Part shown: piece after piece, positions 17,264 to 26,131 of the stretch
Layout: every line of letters begins with the position of its first letter
Position numbering within the stretch: the stretch's first letter is position 1
Assembly (NCBI RefSeq): GCF_017876545.1
Contig: NZ_JAGIOD010000002.1
Coordinates: forward strand, 1,550,001-1,614,000
Reading direction: 5' to 3'
Length of the DNA stretch: 64,000 bases
Origin: Brachybacterium sacelli
GTDB taxonomy: Bacteria > Actinomycetota > Actinomycetes > Actinomycetales > Dermabacteraceae
Translations under genes and position numbers: made by a program
The notes under the pieces: generated by a model
Databases searched by the model: none
What the model saw: the letters and a program-made list of their open reading frames with translations, nothing else
Told to the model about the DNA's origin: nothing

Positions 17264-18201
17264 GCAGGCTCCGGGTCGGTCTGCTCTCGAACCCGACCGC
17301 CGCCCTCGGCACCGCGCACCGGGTCGGTCGACAGGTCGGTCACCTGCTGCGTCTGGCGGGCATCTCGGTGGTCGACCTGTCGGGACCCTCGGCCTCCGTG
17401 GCCAGGGCACGGGCCCTCGAGGTGCGCGACACCCTCACCGCGCTCGTCGTCGTCGGCGGCGACGGGACGGTCTCCCTCGGTGCCGAGATCGTGGCCGACA
17501 GCCCCGTGCGGCTCGGCATCGTGCCCGCCGGCAGCGGCAACGACTTCGCCCGCGCGCTCGGCCTGCCTCTGAACGACCCCGAGGAATCCGTGCGGATCCT
17601 CCTGCACGCGCTGTCCCGTCCGGTCGTCGCGGTCGATGCGATCGAGATCCTCGCCGCGGGCGAGCACGCGCTCCCGCACCGCTCGGTGGCCCTGGGCAAT
17701 GTCAATCTCGGTTTCGACGCGCTGGTCAACGCGCGGGCGAACAGCTCAGGTCGCGCCCGCAGCTTCCGGTACACCACGGCGGTGCTGCGGGAGCTGCCGG
17801 CCTTCACGCCGCTGCCGTACTGGCTCGAGATCGACGGCGGGGAGCGGATCGAGCTGGATGCGACGCTCGTGACCCTCTCCAACTCCGGGACCTTCGGCGG
17901 GGGGATGCGCGTCGTCCCCGACGCCCGGCTCGAGGACGGCTCCCTCGAGCTGGTCACCCTCGAGAAGGTCGGACGGCAGGAGCTGCTGCGCTTCTTCCCG
18001 CGGGTCTTCCGCGGCACCCACACCTCGGTGGACGGCTTCGGCATCCGCCCCGTGCGGGAGGTGACGGTCGGGCTGCGCCACGGCCGTTCCCTGCGCTGCT
18101 ACGCCGACGGCGAGCCGCGCGCGCTGCTGCCGATCACCGCCCGGCTGCTGCCGGGCGCGGTGCGGCTGCTGGCCGACGTCTCCTCAGGAGGTTCCTCGTG
18201 A
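17260..18201 (+). CDS. diacylglycerol/lipid kinase family protein
   Basis: 313 residues. The DAGK catalytic domain has the nucleotide-binding GGDGTVSLGAE and the PAGSGNDFARALG loop, and the C-terminal YegS/DgkB-like sandwich carries GGGMRVVPDA. Such enzymes phosphorylate diacylglycerol or related membrane lipids for phospholipid recycling; the exact lipid is not readable. GTGA overlap with tatC, and its TGA overlaps the helY GTG. Confidence 0.85.
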   Translation: MSRLRVGLLSNPTAALGTAHRVGRQVGHLLRLAGISVVDLSGPSASVARARALEVRDTLTALVVVGGDGTVSLGAEIVADSPVRLGIVPAGSGNDFARALGLPLNDPEESVRILLHALSRPVVAVDAIEILAAGEHALPHRSVALGNVNLGFDALVNARANSSGRARSFRYTTAVLRELPAFTPLPYWLEIDGGERIELDATLVTLSNSGTFGGGMRVVPDARLEDGSLELVTLEKVGRQELLRFFPRVFRGTHTSVDGFGIRPVREVTVGLRHGRSLRCYADGEPRALLPITARLLPGAVRLLADVSSGGSS

Positions 18202-21065
18202 GCTCACCGTCCGAGCGCTACGCCCGGTGGCAGGCGGAGAAGAAGCTCGCCGCCTCCGAGCTCGGCGCCTTCACCACCCGCTACGACTTCGCGCTGGACG
18301 ACTTCCAGCTGGCCGGCTGCCAGGTCCTCGAGGACGGCAGCTCGGTGCTGGTCGCCGCGCCGACGGGCGCGGGCAAGACCGTCGTCGGCGAGTTCGCCGT
18401 GCACCTGGCGCGCGCCCGGGGCCGGAAGGTGTTCTACACCGCCCCGATCAAGGCGCTGTCGAACCAGAAGTTCGCCGAGCTGGTGGACTGGCTCGGGCAC
18501 GACGCGGTGGGGCTGCTGACCGGGGACACCTCGATCCGGCCCGAGGCGGATGTGGTGGTGATGACCACCGAGGTGCTGCGCAACATGCTCTACGCCGACT
18601 CGTCCCTGCTGGACGGTCTCGGCTTCGTGGTGATGGATGAGGTCCATTACCTGGCCGACCGCCTGCGCGGCCCGGTGTGGGAGGAGGTCATCATCCATCT
18701 CGATCCCTCCGTGCAACTGGTCGCGCTCTCGGCGACGGTCTCCAACGCGGAGGAGTTCGGTGCCTGGCTGCAGGAGGTGCGAGGCTCCACCGAGATCGTG
18801 GTCTCCGAGACGCGTCCGGTGCCGCTGTGGCAGCACGTGGTGGTCGGCGACGAGCTGATGGACCTCTTCGTCGATTCCCACGGTGAGGCAGTCGTCTCCC
18901 ACGGGCCCGGCGTGCGCGGGGATCGGCACGTCAACCCGGAGATCGAGCGCGTCACCTCCTTCTCCCTGCCGGTCGACGAGCGCTCGGGCCGCGGCCGCGG
19001 ACGCGCCCCCGGCGGTCGCCGGGGCACCAGCGGCCGGCACCGCCCCCGCGGGTCCGGTCAGCACAAACCGCCGCACCTGCGCAAGGGTCGCGGCCCCCAG
19101 GGCGGTGGCGGGCACCCCGGAGGACCGCGGCCACCGCGCCGGCCCGAGCTCGTGCGGCTGCTCGAGGACGCCGCCCTGCTGCCCGGGATCATGTTCATCT
19201 TCTCGCGGGCGGGCTGCGAGGGCGCCGTCCAGCAGTGCGCGCGGGTCCGTCTGCGCCTGACCGACGAGGACGAGCGTCGCGAGATCCGCGCGGTGCTCGA
19301 GGATCGACTCGCACCCATCGGGATCGAGGACGAGGACGTGCTCGGCATCGCGGCGTTCCGCCGCGCGGTGCTCGACGGCTACGCCGCCCACCATGCAGGG
19401 ATGCTCCCGCTGCTGAAGACCGTCGTCGAGGAGCTCTTCGCGGCGGGGCTGATGAAGGTCGTCTTCGCCACCGAGACGCTCGCCCTCGGCATCAACATGC
19501 CGGCGCGCTCGGTGGTGCTGGAGAAGCTGGTCAAGTTCAACGGGGTCGACCATGCCGACCTCACCCCCGGGGAGTACACGCAGCTGACCGGCCGGGCGGG
19601 GCGCCGCGGGATCGACACCGAGGGGCACGCGGTGGTGGTGGCCGGGCCCCGCTTCGACGCCCATGCCGTCGGCTCGCTGGCCTCCCGGCGCACCTTCCCG
19701 CTGCGCTCGGCCTTCCGGCCCACCCCGAACATGACCGTGAACCTGCTGGACCGCTTCGACCTCTCCCGGGCACGGGAGACGCTGGAGACGAGTTTCGCCC
19801 AGTTCCAGGCGGACCGCTCCGTGGTGGGGCTCGCCCGCCGCGCCCGCGAGCTCGAGGACACCGCGGAGTCCTACCGCGAGGCCGTCACCTGCGACCGAGG
19901 CGACCTGCTCGGGTACGCCGAGCTCCAGGAGCGGATCAGCGAGCGCGAGAAGACGCTGTCGCGTGCCCGCGCCGCCGCGGATCGCGACCGCACCCGCACG
20001 GTGCTCGGCGGGCTGCGCCGCGGCGAGGTGATCGCCGTGCCCGGTGGCAAACGCCGAGGCTACGCCGTGGTGCTCGACGTGGACCGGGTCGTGCTCGGCG
20101 GGCCGCAAGTCGACCTGCTGGACACGGAGGGACGGCGCCGCAGCCTCCGTCCCGGGGACGTGCCCTCCTCTCCGGCCGTCATCGACACCCTGCGGCTGCC
20201 CCGCCAGGAGGCTCTGGGCAGCGGGAAGGTGCGCAAGGACACCGCGGCCGCGCTGCGTCAGCGGCTGTCGGGACGCGACGACCCCCGCCGGGAGGTGCGC
20301 GCCCGCACCGAGCGGACCCCGTCGACCGCTGCGAGCGACGAGACCCTCCAGCAGCTGCGCGAGGAGTTGCGCGCCCATCCCTGCGCCGCCTGCCCGGAGC
20401 TCGAATCGCATCTGCGGTGGGTGGGTCGCTGGCGGAAGGCCCGCACCGATCTGGAGGGCGTCCAGCGTCGCATCCAGGGCCGCACCAGCTCGCTGGCCCG
20501 ACAGTTCGACCGTCTCGCGGACCTGCTGGTCGAGCTCGGCTATCTCACACGCAGCGGTGAGGAGCTGGTTCCCACGCCCGGCGGACTGCGGTTGCGCCGC
20601 CTGTTCAGCGACCGCGACCTGCTCATCGCCCAGTGCCTCGAGCACGGTGCCTGGAAGGGCCTGGACGCCGCGGGACTGGCCGCCGTGGTTTCCGCCGCCG
20701 TCCACGAGGCCCGTCGCGACGACCGCGCCCCCGAGCCCCTGGCGGATCCCGCGGTCGACGCGGCGATGGAGGCCACCGGCCGCCTGGCCGCCGAGCTGCA
20801 GGCCGCCGAGTCCCTTCACGGCATCGACCCGACCGCGCCGCCCGATCCGGCGATCGCCGCGATCGTGCACCGCTGGGCCCACGGCGCCTATCTCGCCGCC
20901 GCCCTGGACGGCAACGACCTGCCTCCCGGGGACTTCGTGCGCCACTGCCGGCAGGTCATCGATCTGCTCGACCAGCTCACCGCCGACGAGGAGCTGGGAT
21001 CCGTCGCCCACCAGGCGGTGCGTGCCGTGCGCCGCGGTCTCGTCGCCCAGGAGATCGACCGATGA
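18198..21065 (+). CDS. helY: HelY/Mtr4-like superfamily 2 RNA helicase
   Basis: 955 residues from GTG 18198 (AGGAGG 6 nt before). Motifs: Walker A APTGAGKT (about 54-61), DEVH (147-150), SATVSNAEEF, TETLALGINMP and TGRAGRRG. The family resembles Ski2/Mtr4 helicases and is thought to act in RNA processing or decay in actinobacteria. A distinctive Arg/Gly/Pro/His-rich insert (about residues 260-318) sits between the two RecA domains and could bind RNA. The C-terminal third is the Ski2/DSHCT-like region. In-frame sequence upstream belongs to the lipid kinase region and is not part of the gene. Confidence 0.9.
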   Translation: MSSPSERYARWQAEKKLAASELGAFTTRYDFALDDFQLAGCQVLEDGSSVLVAAPTGAGKTVVGEFAVHLARARGRKVFYTAPIKALSNQKFAELVDWLGHDAVGLLTGDTSIRPEADVVVMTTEVLRNMLYADSSLLDGLGFVVMDEVHYLADRLRGPVWEEVIIHLDPSVQLVALSATVSNAEEFGAWLQEVRGSTEIVVSETRPVPLWQHVVVGDELMDLFVDSHGEAVVSHGPGVRGDRHVNPEIERVTSFSLPVDERSGRGRGRAPGGRRGTSGRHRPRGSGQHKPPHLRKGRGPQGGGGHPGGPRPPRRPELVRLLEDAALLPGIMFIFSRAGCEGAVQQCARVRLRLTDEDERREIRAVLEDRLAPIGIEDEDVLGIAAFRRAVLDGYAAHHAGMLPLLKTVVEELFAAGLMKVVFATETLALGINMPARSVVLEKLVKFNGVDHADLTPGEYTQLTGRAGRRGIDTEGHAVVVAGPRFDAHAVGSLASRRTFPLRSAFRPTPNMTVNLLDRFDLSRARETLETSFAQFQADRSVVGLARRARELEDTAESYREAVTCDRGDLLGYAELQERISEREKTLSRARAAADRDRTRTVLGGLRRGEVIAVPGGKRRGYAVVLDVDRVVLGGPQVDLLDTEGRRRSLRPGDVPSSPAVIDTLRLPRQEALGSGKVRKDTAAALRQRLSGRDDPRREVRARTERTPSTAASDETLQQLREELRAHPCAACPELESHLRWVGRWRKARTDLEGVQRRIQGRTSSLARQFDRLADLLVELGYLTRSGEELVPTPGGLRLRRLFSDRDLLIAQCLEHGAWKGLDAAGLAAVVSAAVHEARRDDRAPEPLADPAVDAAMEATGRLAAELQAAESLHGIDPTAPPDPAIAAIVHRWAHGAYLAAALDGNDLPPGDFVRHCRQVIDLLDQLTADEELGSVAHQAVRAVRRGLVAQEIDR

Positions 21066-21850
21066 GCGTTCTCCCAGGCGCGCACGAGACCCTGGGGCAT
21101 GTGAGAGAGACCGACGCCGCCCTGCCCACGCTCTACACCGGCATCGTGCTGTACAGCAGCCAGGATCCCGAGGCCTCCGCGATGCTGGTGGCCGATGGCC
21201 TGATCGCCTGGACCGGCCCCGAGGACACGGCACGGGTGATCCACGACGGCGCCCAGGTCGTCGACGCCACCGGCTGCCTGCTCACCCCCGGGTTCGTGGA
21301 CGCCGCCGCCACCGCCGACGGCGCCGCTCCCGATCCCGCCGAGGACGCGGAGGCGGCCGCCCGGGGGATCGTGCTGCGCCTTCCCGGGCCGACGGGGCAG
21401 CGCGAGGGCGTCCGCGTCCTCGCCCCCGTCACCGAGAGCGCCGATCATCTCGACCTGCTCACCGAGGGCACCCCGCTGGCCTTCGGCTCGGGCGGGGAGC
21501 AGATCGGCGCCGATCCCTGGGACTGGGTGCGCGGGGCGACCCGGCGGCCCCCGGCCGCGCAGCGGATCAGCGATCGTGCGGCCTTCCTCGCCTCCACCCG
21601 CGGCGGTCAGCGGGTCGCCGGCCGGCGGCACCCGGGGTCGCTGGCCACCGGGATCGAGGCGACCTTCGTGATGTGGGAGCCCTGGGACCTCACCGTGCAA
21701 TCACGGGCGGAGCGGGTCGAGGCCTGGTCCACCGACCCGCGCTCGCGCACGCCGCTGCTGCCCGATCTCGACCAGGGCACGCCGCGGGCGCTGCGCACCG
21801 TGATCGACGGCGTCGTCGTCCATGACCGTCTCGGGGGGAGCCCCGTATGA
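21062..21850 (+). CDS. amidohydrolase-like protein lacking the metal-binding motif
   Basis: 262 residues, ATGA-coupled to helY and to lnt. The N-terminus has the composite-domain pattern of amidohydrolases (LYTGIVLY, AMLVADGLIAWTGP, GCLLTPGFVDA) and the C-terminus the return strand (LRTVIDGVVVHDR). Where family members read GFVDxHxH this protein reads GFVDAAATADG, and it is far shorter than the usual 400 or more residues. Catalysis is therefore unlikely; a binding or scaffold role is an inference. Its tight coupling argues against simple decay. Confidence 0.6.
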   Translation: MSVLPGAHETLGHVRETDAALPTLYTGIVLYSSQDPEASAMLVADGLIAWTGPEDTARVIHDGAQVVDATGCLLTPGFVDAAATADGAAPDPAEDAEAAARGIVLRLPGPTGQREGVRVLAPVTESADHLDLLTEGTPLAFGSGGEQIGADPWDWVRGATRRPPAAQRISDRAAFLASTRGGQRVAGRRHPGSLATGIEATFVMWEPWDLTVQSRAERVEAWSTDPRSRTPLLPDLDQGTPRALRTVIDGVVVHDRLGGSPV

Positions 21851-23487
21851 CCGCGACGACCCGGGCCGCCTCCGCCCGGGCCGGCTCGCGGCGGGCGCGC
21901 GACGAGTTCGACCCCACGCCGTGGCCCATCGCCCTGGTCTGCGCCGTCGCCGGCGGGGCCGCCGCCCTGCTCGCCTTCCCGCCCTACGGGATGTGGATGC
22001 TGCTGCCCGTCTCCCTGGCCCTCCTGGGCGCCGGCCTGCTGGTGCGCAGCGTGTGGGTGTCGATCCTGGTCTCGCTCGCCTGGGGCGCGGCGTTCTTCGT
22101 CCCGCTGACGGCCTGGGCGAACACCTACGCGGGGACTCTGCCGTGGGTGGCGCTGGGTGTGTTCGAGGCGCTGTACGTCGTGGTCTTCGGGCTGCTGGCC
22201 CGCACCGTCATGCTGCGGCGCGGGCTGTGCCTGTCCTCCGCGGTGGTGGTCTCCGCGCTCTGGGTCGGCATCGAGACGCTGCGCAGCCACGCCCCCTGGG
22301 GCGGCCTGCCGTGGGGCTCCAGCGCCTTCGCCCTGGCCGACTCCTCGCTGTTGAACCTCGGTCCCTGGATCGGCGTGGCGGGCCTCGCCTTCGTCGTCGC
22401 CCTCCTCGGGCAGATGCTGCTGCACGGCGCGCTCTCCCTGCTGGGGCGCCGTCACCGCGGTCTCGTCGGGTTCGCCGGTGTGTGGCCGCTCGCCCTCGCC
22501 GTGGCCGCGATCCTGGCCACCGTGGTCGCGCCCTCCCCGCCCAATACGGCGCCGGGGGACCGCGGCACGATGACCGTCGCCGGCGTCCAGGGCTCGATGG
22601 AGAAGATCGACCCGGCCACGCTGGCCATGCCGGACGACGTGTTCGAGAACCATCTCGCTGTCACCCGCGACACCGTCCAGCAGTCGCAGGACGAGGGCAA
22701 GCAGCTGGATCTGATCGTGTGGCCCGAGGACTCCACCGGCTACGACCCGCGCCAGGATCCCTGGATGGCCGACCAGATCAGCTCGGCCTCGACCGAGGCC
22801 GGTGCGCCCATCCTCATCGGCACCCAGGTGGCGGTCGGCGAGTCCGAGCGACTGAACCAGTCGGTGCTGTACGCGCCCGACGGCTCCACCCCGTACGCCT
22901 ACTCCAAGCGGCACCCGGTGCCCTTCGGCGAGTTCGTCCCGATGCGGGACTTCTTCCGCTCGATCACCGACAAGGTCGATCTGATCTCGCGCGACATGAT
23001 CGCGGGCGACGAGGTCGGAGTGATGGACATGGAGGAGCTCGACCAGGGCCATCACCGCGTGGGCGTGCTGATCTGCTTCGAGATCGCCTACGACAACCTG
23101 GTCGGTGACGTCGTGCGCAACGGCGCCGAGGTGGTCGTGGTGCAGTCCAACAACGCCCTGTTCGGCGACTCGCACGAAGCCATCCAGCAGGTCGCCGAGG
23201 CGAAGGTCATGGCCGTCGTCTCCGGGCGCAGCGTCGTGCACGTCTCCACCGTGGGGCACTCGGCGATCTTCACCCCGGAGGGGCGCCAGCTCGACTTCGT
23301 CGACCATTGGGACCAGGGCGCAGTCCTCGCCGACGTGCCGCTGCGCACGGGCATCACCCCGGCGATCGCCGCCGGACCCTGGATCGCCGTGGGGCTGTCC
23401 GCACTGGGCCTGGTCGGGTTCCTGGCCGCGCTCTCGAGCCGGCGTCGGGCCCTGTCCCCGCTCCCGCGCCACCGTGGGAGGAGCTGA
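21847..23487 (+). CDS. lnt: apolipoprotein N-acyltransferase
   Basis: 546 residues: about eight N-terminal membrane spans (30-220), then an extracellular nitrilase-like domain. The catalytic triad is visible as Glu294 (WPEDSTG), Lys354 (YSKRHPVPFGE) and Cys410 (LICFEIAYD). It adds the third acyl chain to lipoproteins such as the FKBP at 542. Start overlaps the previous stop (ATGA); the mannose synthase follows after 1 nt. Confidence 0.95.
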   Translation: MTATTRAASARAGSRRARDEFDPTPWPIALVCAVAGGAAALLAFPPYGMWMLLPVSLALLGAGLLVRSVWVSILVSLAWGAAFFVPLTAWANTYAGTLPWVALGVFEALYVVVFGLLARTVMLRRGLCLSSAVVVSALWVGIETLRSHAPWGGLPWGSSAFALADSSLLNLGPWIGVAGLAFVVALLGQMLLHGALSLLGRRHRGLVGFAGVWPLALAVAAILATVVAPSPPNTAPGDRGTMTVAGVQGSMEKIDPATLAMPDDVFENHLAVTRDTVQQSQDEGKQLDLIVWPEDSTGYDPRQDPWMADQISSASTEAGAPILIGTQVAVGESERLNQSVLYAPDGSTPYAYSKRHPVPFGEFVPMRDFFRSITDKVDLISRDMIAGDEVGVMDMEELDQGHHRVGVLICFEIAYDNLVGDVVRNGAEVVVVQSNNALFGDSHEAIQQVAEAKVMAVVSGRSVVHVSTVGHSAIFTPEGRQLDFVDHWDQGAVLADVPLRTGITPAIAAGPWIAVGLSALGLVGFLAALSSRRRALSPLPRHRGRS

Positions 23488-23488
23488 G

Positions 23489-24244
23489 ATGCGACCCTCG
23501 ACCGCCCCGCTGCCGCCCACCCTGGTCGTCATCCCCACCTACGACGAGCGCGAGGCACTGCCCGGCACCCTCGCCCGGCTGCGCGCCGCGGTGCCGGCAG
23601 CGGATGTGCTCGTCGTGGACGACTCCTCGCCCGACGGCACGGGGGAGTGGGCCGACCACGCCGCGGAGTGCGACACCCACGTCCACGTCCTGCACCGCGC
23701 GGGCAAGGAGGGCCTCGGCCCGGCCTACCTGGCGGGCTTCGCCTGGGGCCTCGAGCACGGATACGCGCAGCTGGTGGAGATGGACGCCGACGCCTCCCAC
23801 CGGCCCGAGCAACTGCTCGGACTGCTGGAGGCCGTGCGCCGGGGTGCGGATCTCGCGATCGGATCGCGCTGGGTGGCCGGCGGGCGCGTGCACGACTGGC
23901 CACTGTCCCGGCTGCTGCTCTCGCGCGGAGCGAACGTCTACGTGCAAGCGCTGCTGGGGCTCGGGGTCCGGGACGCGACGGCGGGCTACCGCGCCTTCCG
24001 CGCCGATCTGCTGCGGGAGCTGGTCGCCGGGGACATCGCGTCCCAGGGGTACTGCTTCCAGGTGGACATGACCCGGCGCGCCCGTGACCTCGGTGCCGTC
24101 ATCGCCGAGGTCCCGATCGATTTCGACGAGCGCACCGAGGGGGCCAGCAAGATGTCCCCCCGCATCGTGCGCGAGGCGCTGGTGCTCATCACTCTCTGGG
24201 GACTCTCACGCCGCACCCAGCGGATCCTGCGACGGCTGCGTTAG
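23489..24244 (+). CDS. ppm1: polyprenol monophosphomannose synthase (GT2)
   Basis: 251 residues. GT-A fold glycosyltransferase with VIPTYDER, VVDDSSPDGTG and the metal-binding EMDADASH. Makes polyprenyl-phosphate-mannose from GDP-mannose, the donor for lipoglycan and protein mannosylation. In mycobacteria this enzyme is fused or adjacent to Lnt, and the arrangement here (1-nt gap) agrees. The ATG at 23489 follows GGAGGAG at the end of lnt; there are no C-terminal membrane helices. Confidence 0.92.
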   Translation: MRPSTAPLPPTLVVIPTYDEREALPGTLARLRAAVPAADVLVVDDSSPDGTGEWADHAAECDTHVHVLHRAGKEGLGPAYLAGFAWGLEHGYAQLVEMDADASHRPEQLLGLLEAVRRGADLAIGSRWVAGGRVHDWPLSRLLLSRGANVYVQALLGLGVRDATAGYRAFRADLLRELVAGDIASQGYCFQVDMTRRARDLGAVIAEVPIDFDERTEGASKMSPRIVREALVLITLWGLSRRTQRILRRLR

Positions 24245-24247
24245 TCT
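24242..24247 (+). promoter_or_regulatory. -10 box TAGTCT of leaderless fxsA
   Basis: TAGTCT ends 6 nt before the ATG and overlaps the ppm1 stop codon, suggesting an internal promoter for fxsA. Confidence 0.5.
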
Positions 24248-24253
24248 TCCCGC

Positions 24254-24802
24254 ATGAGCACAGCACCCGGCACCGGTCCCCGCCCCGACCGTTCCCGCTG
24301 GGGCACGCTGCTGCCGATCGTCATCGTGGTGGTCGGTCTCCTCGAGCTGACGATCCTGGTGCTCATCGGAGTCTCCACGAGCCTGTGGTGGTCGGTGCTG
24401 ATCATCGCGGTGGGCTGGGTCGTCGGCGTCGCCCTGCTGGTGGCTGCCGGACAGCAGTCCTTCGTGCGCCTGCGCTCCCTGATCCGGGCAGTGCGCGGTG
24501 ACGGCGACGTCCAGGACCATCTCTCCCGCCCCGCCTTCACCGTGCTCTCGGCGGTGTTCTTCTTCTTCCCGGGCGTGCTGACCGATCTCGTCGGCCTCAT
24601 CCTGCTGCTGACGCCCGTCCAGCGCCGGTCGGTCAAGGCGATGGGACTGGGCAGCGGCTCCGAGGGCGCCCGACGGGTGCTCTACCGCCGTTCGAGCACC
24701 GGCGTCATCGACGGGGAGATCATCCTCGACGCCCAGAAGCCCGAGCGACGCGGCGAGCGGTCCGACCGCCCCGAGTCGCCGCCGACGATTACCCAGGACT
24801 GA
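24254..24802 (+). CDS. fxsA: FxsA family membrane protein
   Basis: 182 residues, three to four hydrophobic segments and a charged C-terminal tail. The family core is seen in LLELTILVLIGVST, GDGDVQDHL and FFFPGVLTDLVGLILLLTPVQR. FxsA relieves phage exclusion when overexpressed in E. coli; its normal role is unknown. Confidence 0.85.
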   Translation: MSTAPGTGPRPDRSRWGTLLPIVIVVVGLLELTILVLIGVSTSLWWSVLIIAVGWVVGVALLVAAGQQSFVRLRSLIRAVRGDGDVQDHLSRPAFTVLSAVFFFFPGVLTDLVGLILLLTPVQRRSVKAMGLGSGSEGARRVLYRRSSTGVIDGEIILDAQKPERRGERSDRPESPPTITQD

Positions 24803-24825
24803 GCCTCAGGGCCTGGACACGGACA

Positions 24826-24872
24826 GACGGATCGCCCCCGCCCACCGTGAGGTGGAGCGGGGGCGATCCGTC
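24826..24872. terminator. bidirectional terminator between fxsA and rbpA
   Basis: A long GC-rich hairpin between convergent genes. 24826-24841 pairs perfectly with 24857-24872, and an inner CCACC/GGTGG pair extends the stem around a GTGA loop with a single bulged A. No U tract, as is usual for actinobacteria. Confidence 0.8.
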
Positions 24873-24887
24873 CGTCGCGGGCGCGAC

Positions 24888-25238
24888 TCAGAGGTTGCGG
24901 CGCTGGTGCAGGCGACCGGACCGGAGCAGCGCCAGGCGCTGGTCGAGGAGCACCTGCAGGTCCTCCTCGCTGCGGCGCTCCAGGAGCATGTCCCAGTGGG
25001 TGCGCACCGGCTTGCCGGCCTTCTCCTCGGGCCGCTCGTGGTCACGAAGCAGTGCGGAAGCGCCGCAACGGCACTCCCAGACGGCGGGCACGTCCGCCTC
25101 GACCGAGAAGGGGAGGACGATGTGGTGGCCGTTGGGGCAGTCGTAGATTGCCTCCTGGCGCGGTGCGGCGAGGACGCCCTCGTCGGTCTCCATGGAGAGG
25201 GAGCCAAGTCGGGTGCCTCGCAGGCTGCGGCTGTTCAT
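24888..25238 (-). CDS. rbpA: RNA polymerase-binding protein RbpA
   Basis: 116 residues. RbpA binds the primary sigma factor and RNA polymerase and stabilises open promoter complexes. Landmarks are the N-terminal RSLRGTRLGSLSMETD, the core domain with CPNGH and CRCG cysteines, the basic linker, and the C-terminal sigma-interacting helix THWDMLLERRS. Confidence 0.96.
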   Translation of the reverse strand: MNSRSLRGTRLGSLSMETDEGVLAAPRQEAIYDCPNGHHIVLPFSVEADVPAVWECRCGASALLRDHERPEEKAGKPVRTHWDMLLERRSEEDLQVLLDQRLALLRSGRLHQRRNL

Positions 25239-25318
25239 GCGGTTCTCGCTTCCTGCCGGGATGAAGTCTCAGGGGTGGCAACGCTCGCGGGACCGGGTTT
25301 GTTCCGGGGGCGGGGTGC

Positions 25319-26131
25319 TCAGGGGGCGTCGAGCAGCTCGGAGAGCAGATCGACGCGATTGGTGATGATACCATCCACGCCCGTGACCAGGAGATCCCGC
25401 ATGGTCACAGGGTCGTCGACGGTCCACACGTGGACCTCGCAGCCCGCGCGATGGGCGGCGGCGATGTTCGCCTCGGTCACGATCGGGTAGCCCTGGTAGG
25501 TCCGGGGGACCTGGAGGGCGCCGTAGGGGGCGAGGAGACGTCCGATCACCGCGTCGGGCGCCTCGACGGCGCGCGCGGCCAGGAACGAGGCCATCACGGC
25601 GCGCGCGGGACTGCGCACCGGGAGGATGCCGGTGGCCGCCTGCACGGTGCGGACGGTCCGGCGGGCCACGGAGCCGTCGAAGCCGGCGATGCAGACGCGG
25701 TCCGCGCTGCGGGTGCGGGCGATCGCGGCGACGGCCGGGCCGATGGCCGAGGGCGCCTTGACGTCGATGTTGACCGGCACGTCACGGAACGCTTCGAGCA
25801 CGTCCTCGAGCATCGCGAGCGGTTCGTCGCCGGCGAGGCGCACGGCCCCTGCCTCGGCGGCGGTCAGCTCGTCGATGCGGCGGGGGTCGCCCGCGATCCG
25901 CTGCAGGTCCTCGTCGTGGACGGTGAGGGCGAGCCCGTCGGCGGTGGCGCGGGTGTCGGTCTCCAGCAGGTCCGCCCCGGCGTCCACGGCGGCCTGGAAG
26001 GCGCTCAGGGTGTTCTCGGGTGCCTCGAGGGCGAGCCCTCGGTGAGCGATCCGGCGGGGCCGGGGGCCCGGCAGGAAACGTCCGGCAGGGGCTCCGCGGC
26101 GGTCAGCGGTCCCGGTGGTCGATGAGGGCAT
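25319..26131 (-). CDS. glycerophosphodiester phosphodiesterase
   Basis: 270 residues. GDPD TIM barrel with IAHRG (His30), PENT (Glu39), ETD (Glu57, Asp59) and VHDE, and a C-terminal VHVWTVDD. Hydrolyses glycerophosphodiesters to glycerol-3-phosphate and an alcohol. No signal peptide. Its ATG lies 29 nt inside the end of the SURF1 gene; no closer start with a better site is evident. Confidence 0.9.
   Translation of the reverse strand: MPSSTTGTADRRGAPAGRFLPGPRPRRIAHRGLALEAPENTLSAFQAAVDAGADLLETDTRATADGLALTVHDEDLQRIAGDPRRIDELTAAEAGAVRLAGDEPLAMLEDVLEAFRDVPVNIDVKAPSAIGPAVAAIARTRSADRVCIAGFDGSVARRTVRTVQAATGILPVRSPARAVMASFLAARAVEAPDAVIGRLLAPYGALQVPRTYQGYPIVTEANIAAAHRAGCEVHVWTVDDPVTMRDLLVTGVDGIITNRVDLLSELLDAP

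Noticed and set aside
17187..18197. N-terminal extension of the helicase frame
   Set aside because: Overlaps tatC and the whole lipid kinase gene out of frame; the GTG at 18198 with AGGAGG fits the family N-terminus.
18204..21233. 1009-aa minus-strand ORF opposite helY
   Set aside because: Shadow of the helicase gene; no family motif and spans several plus-strand genes.
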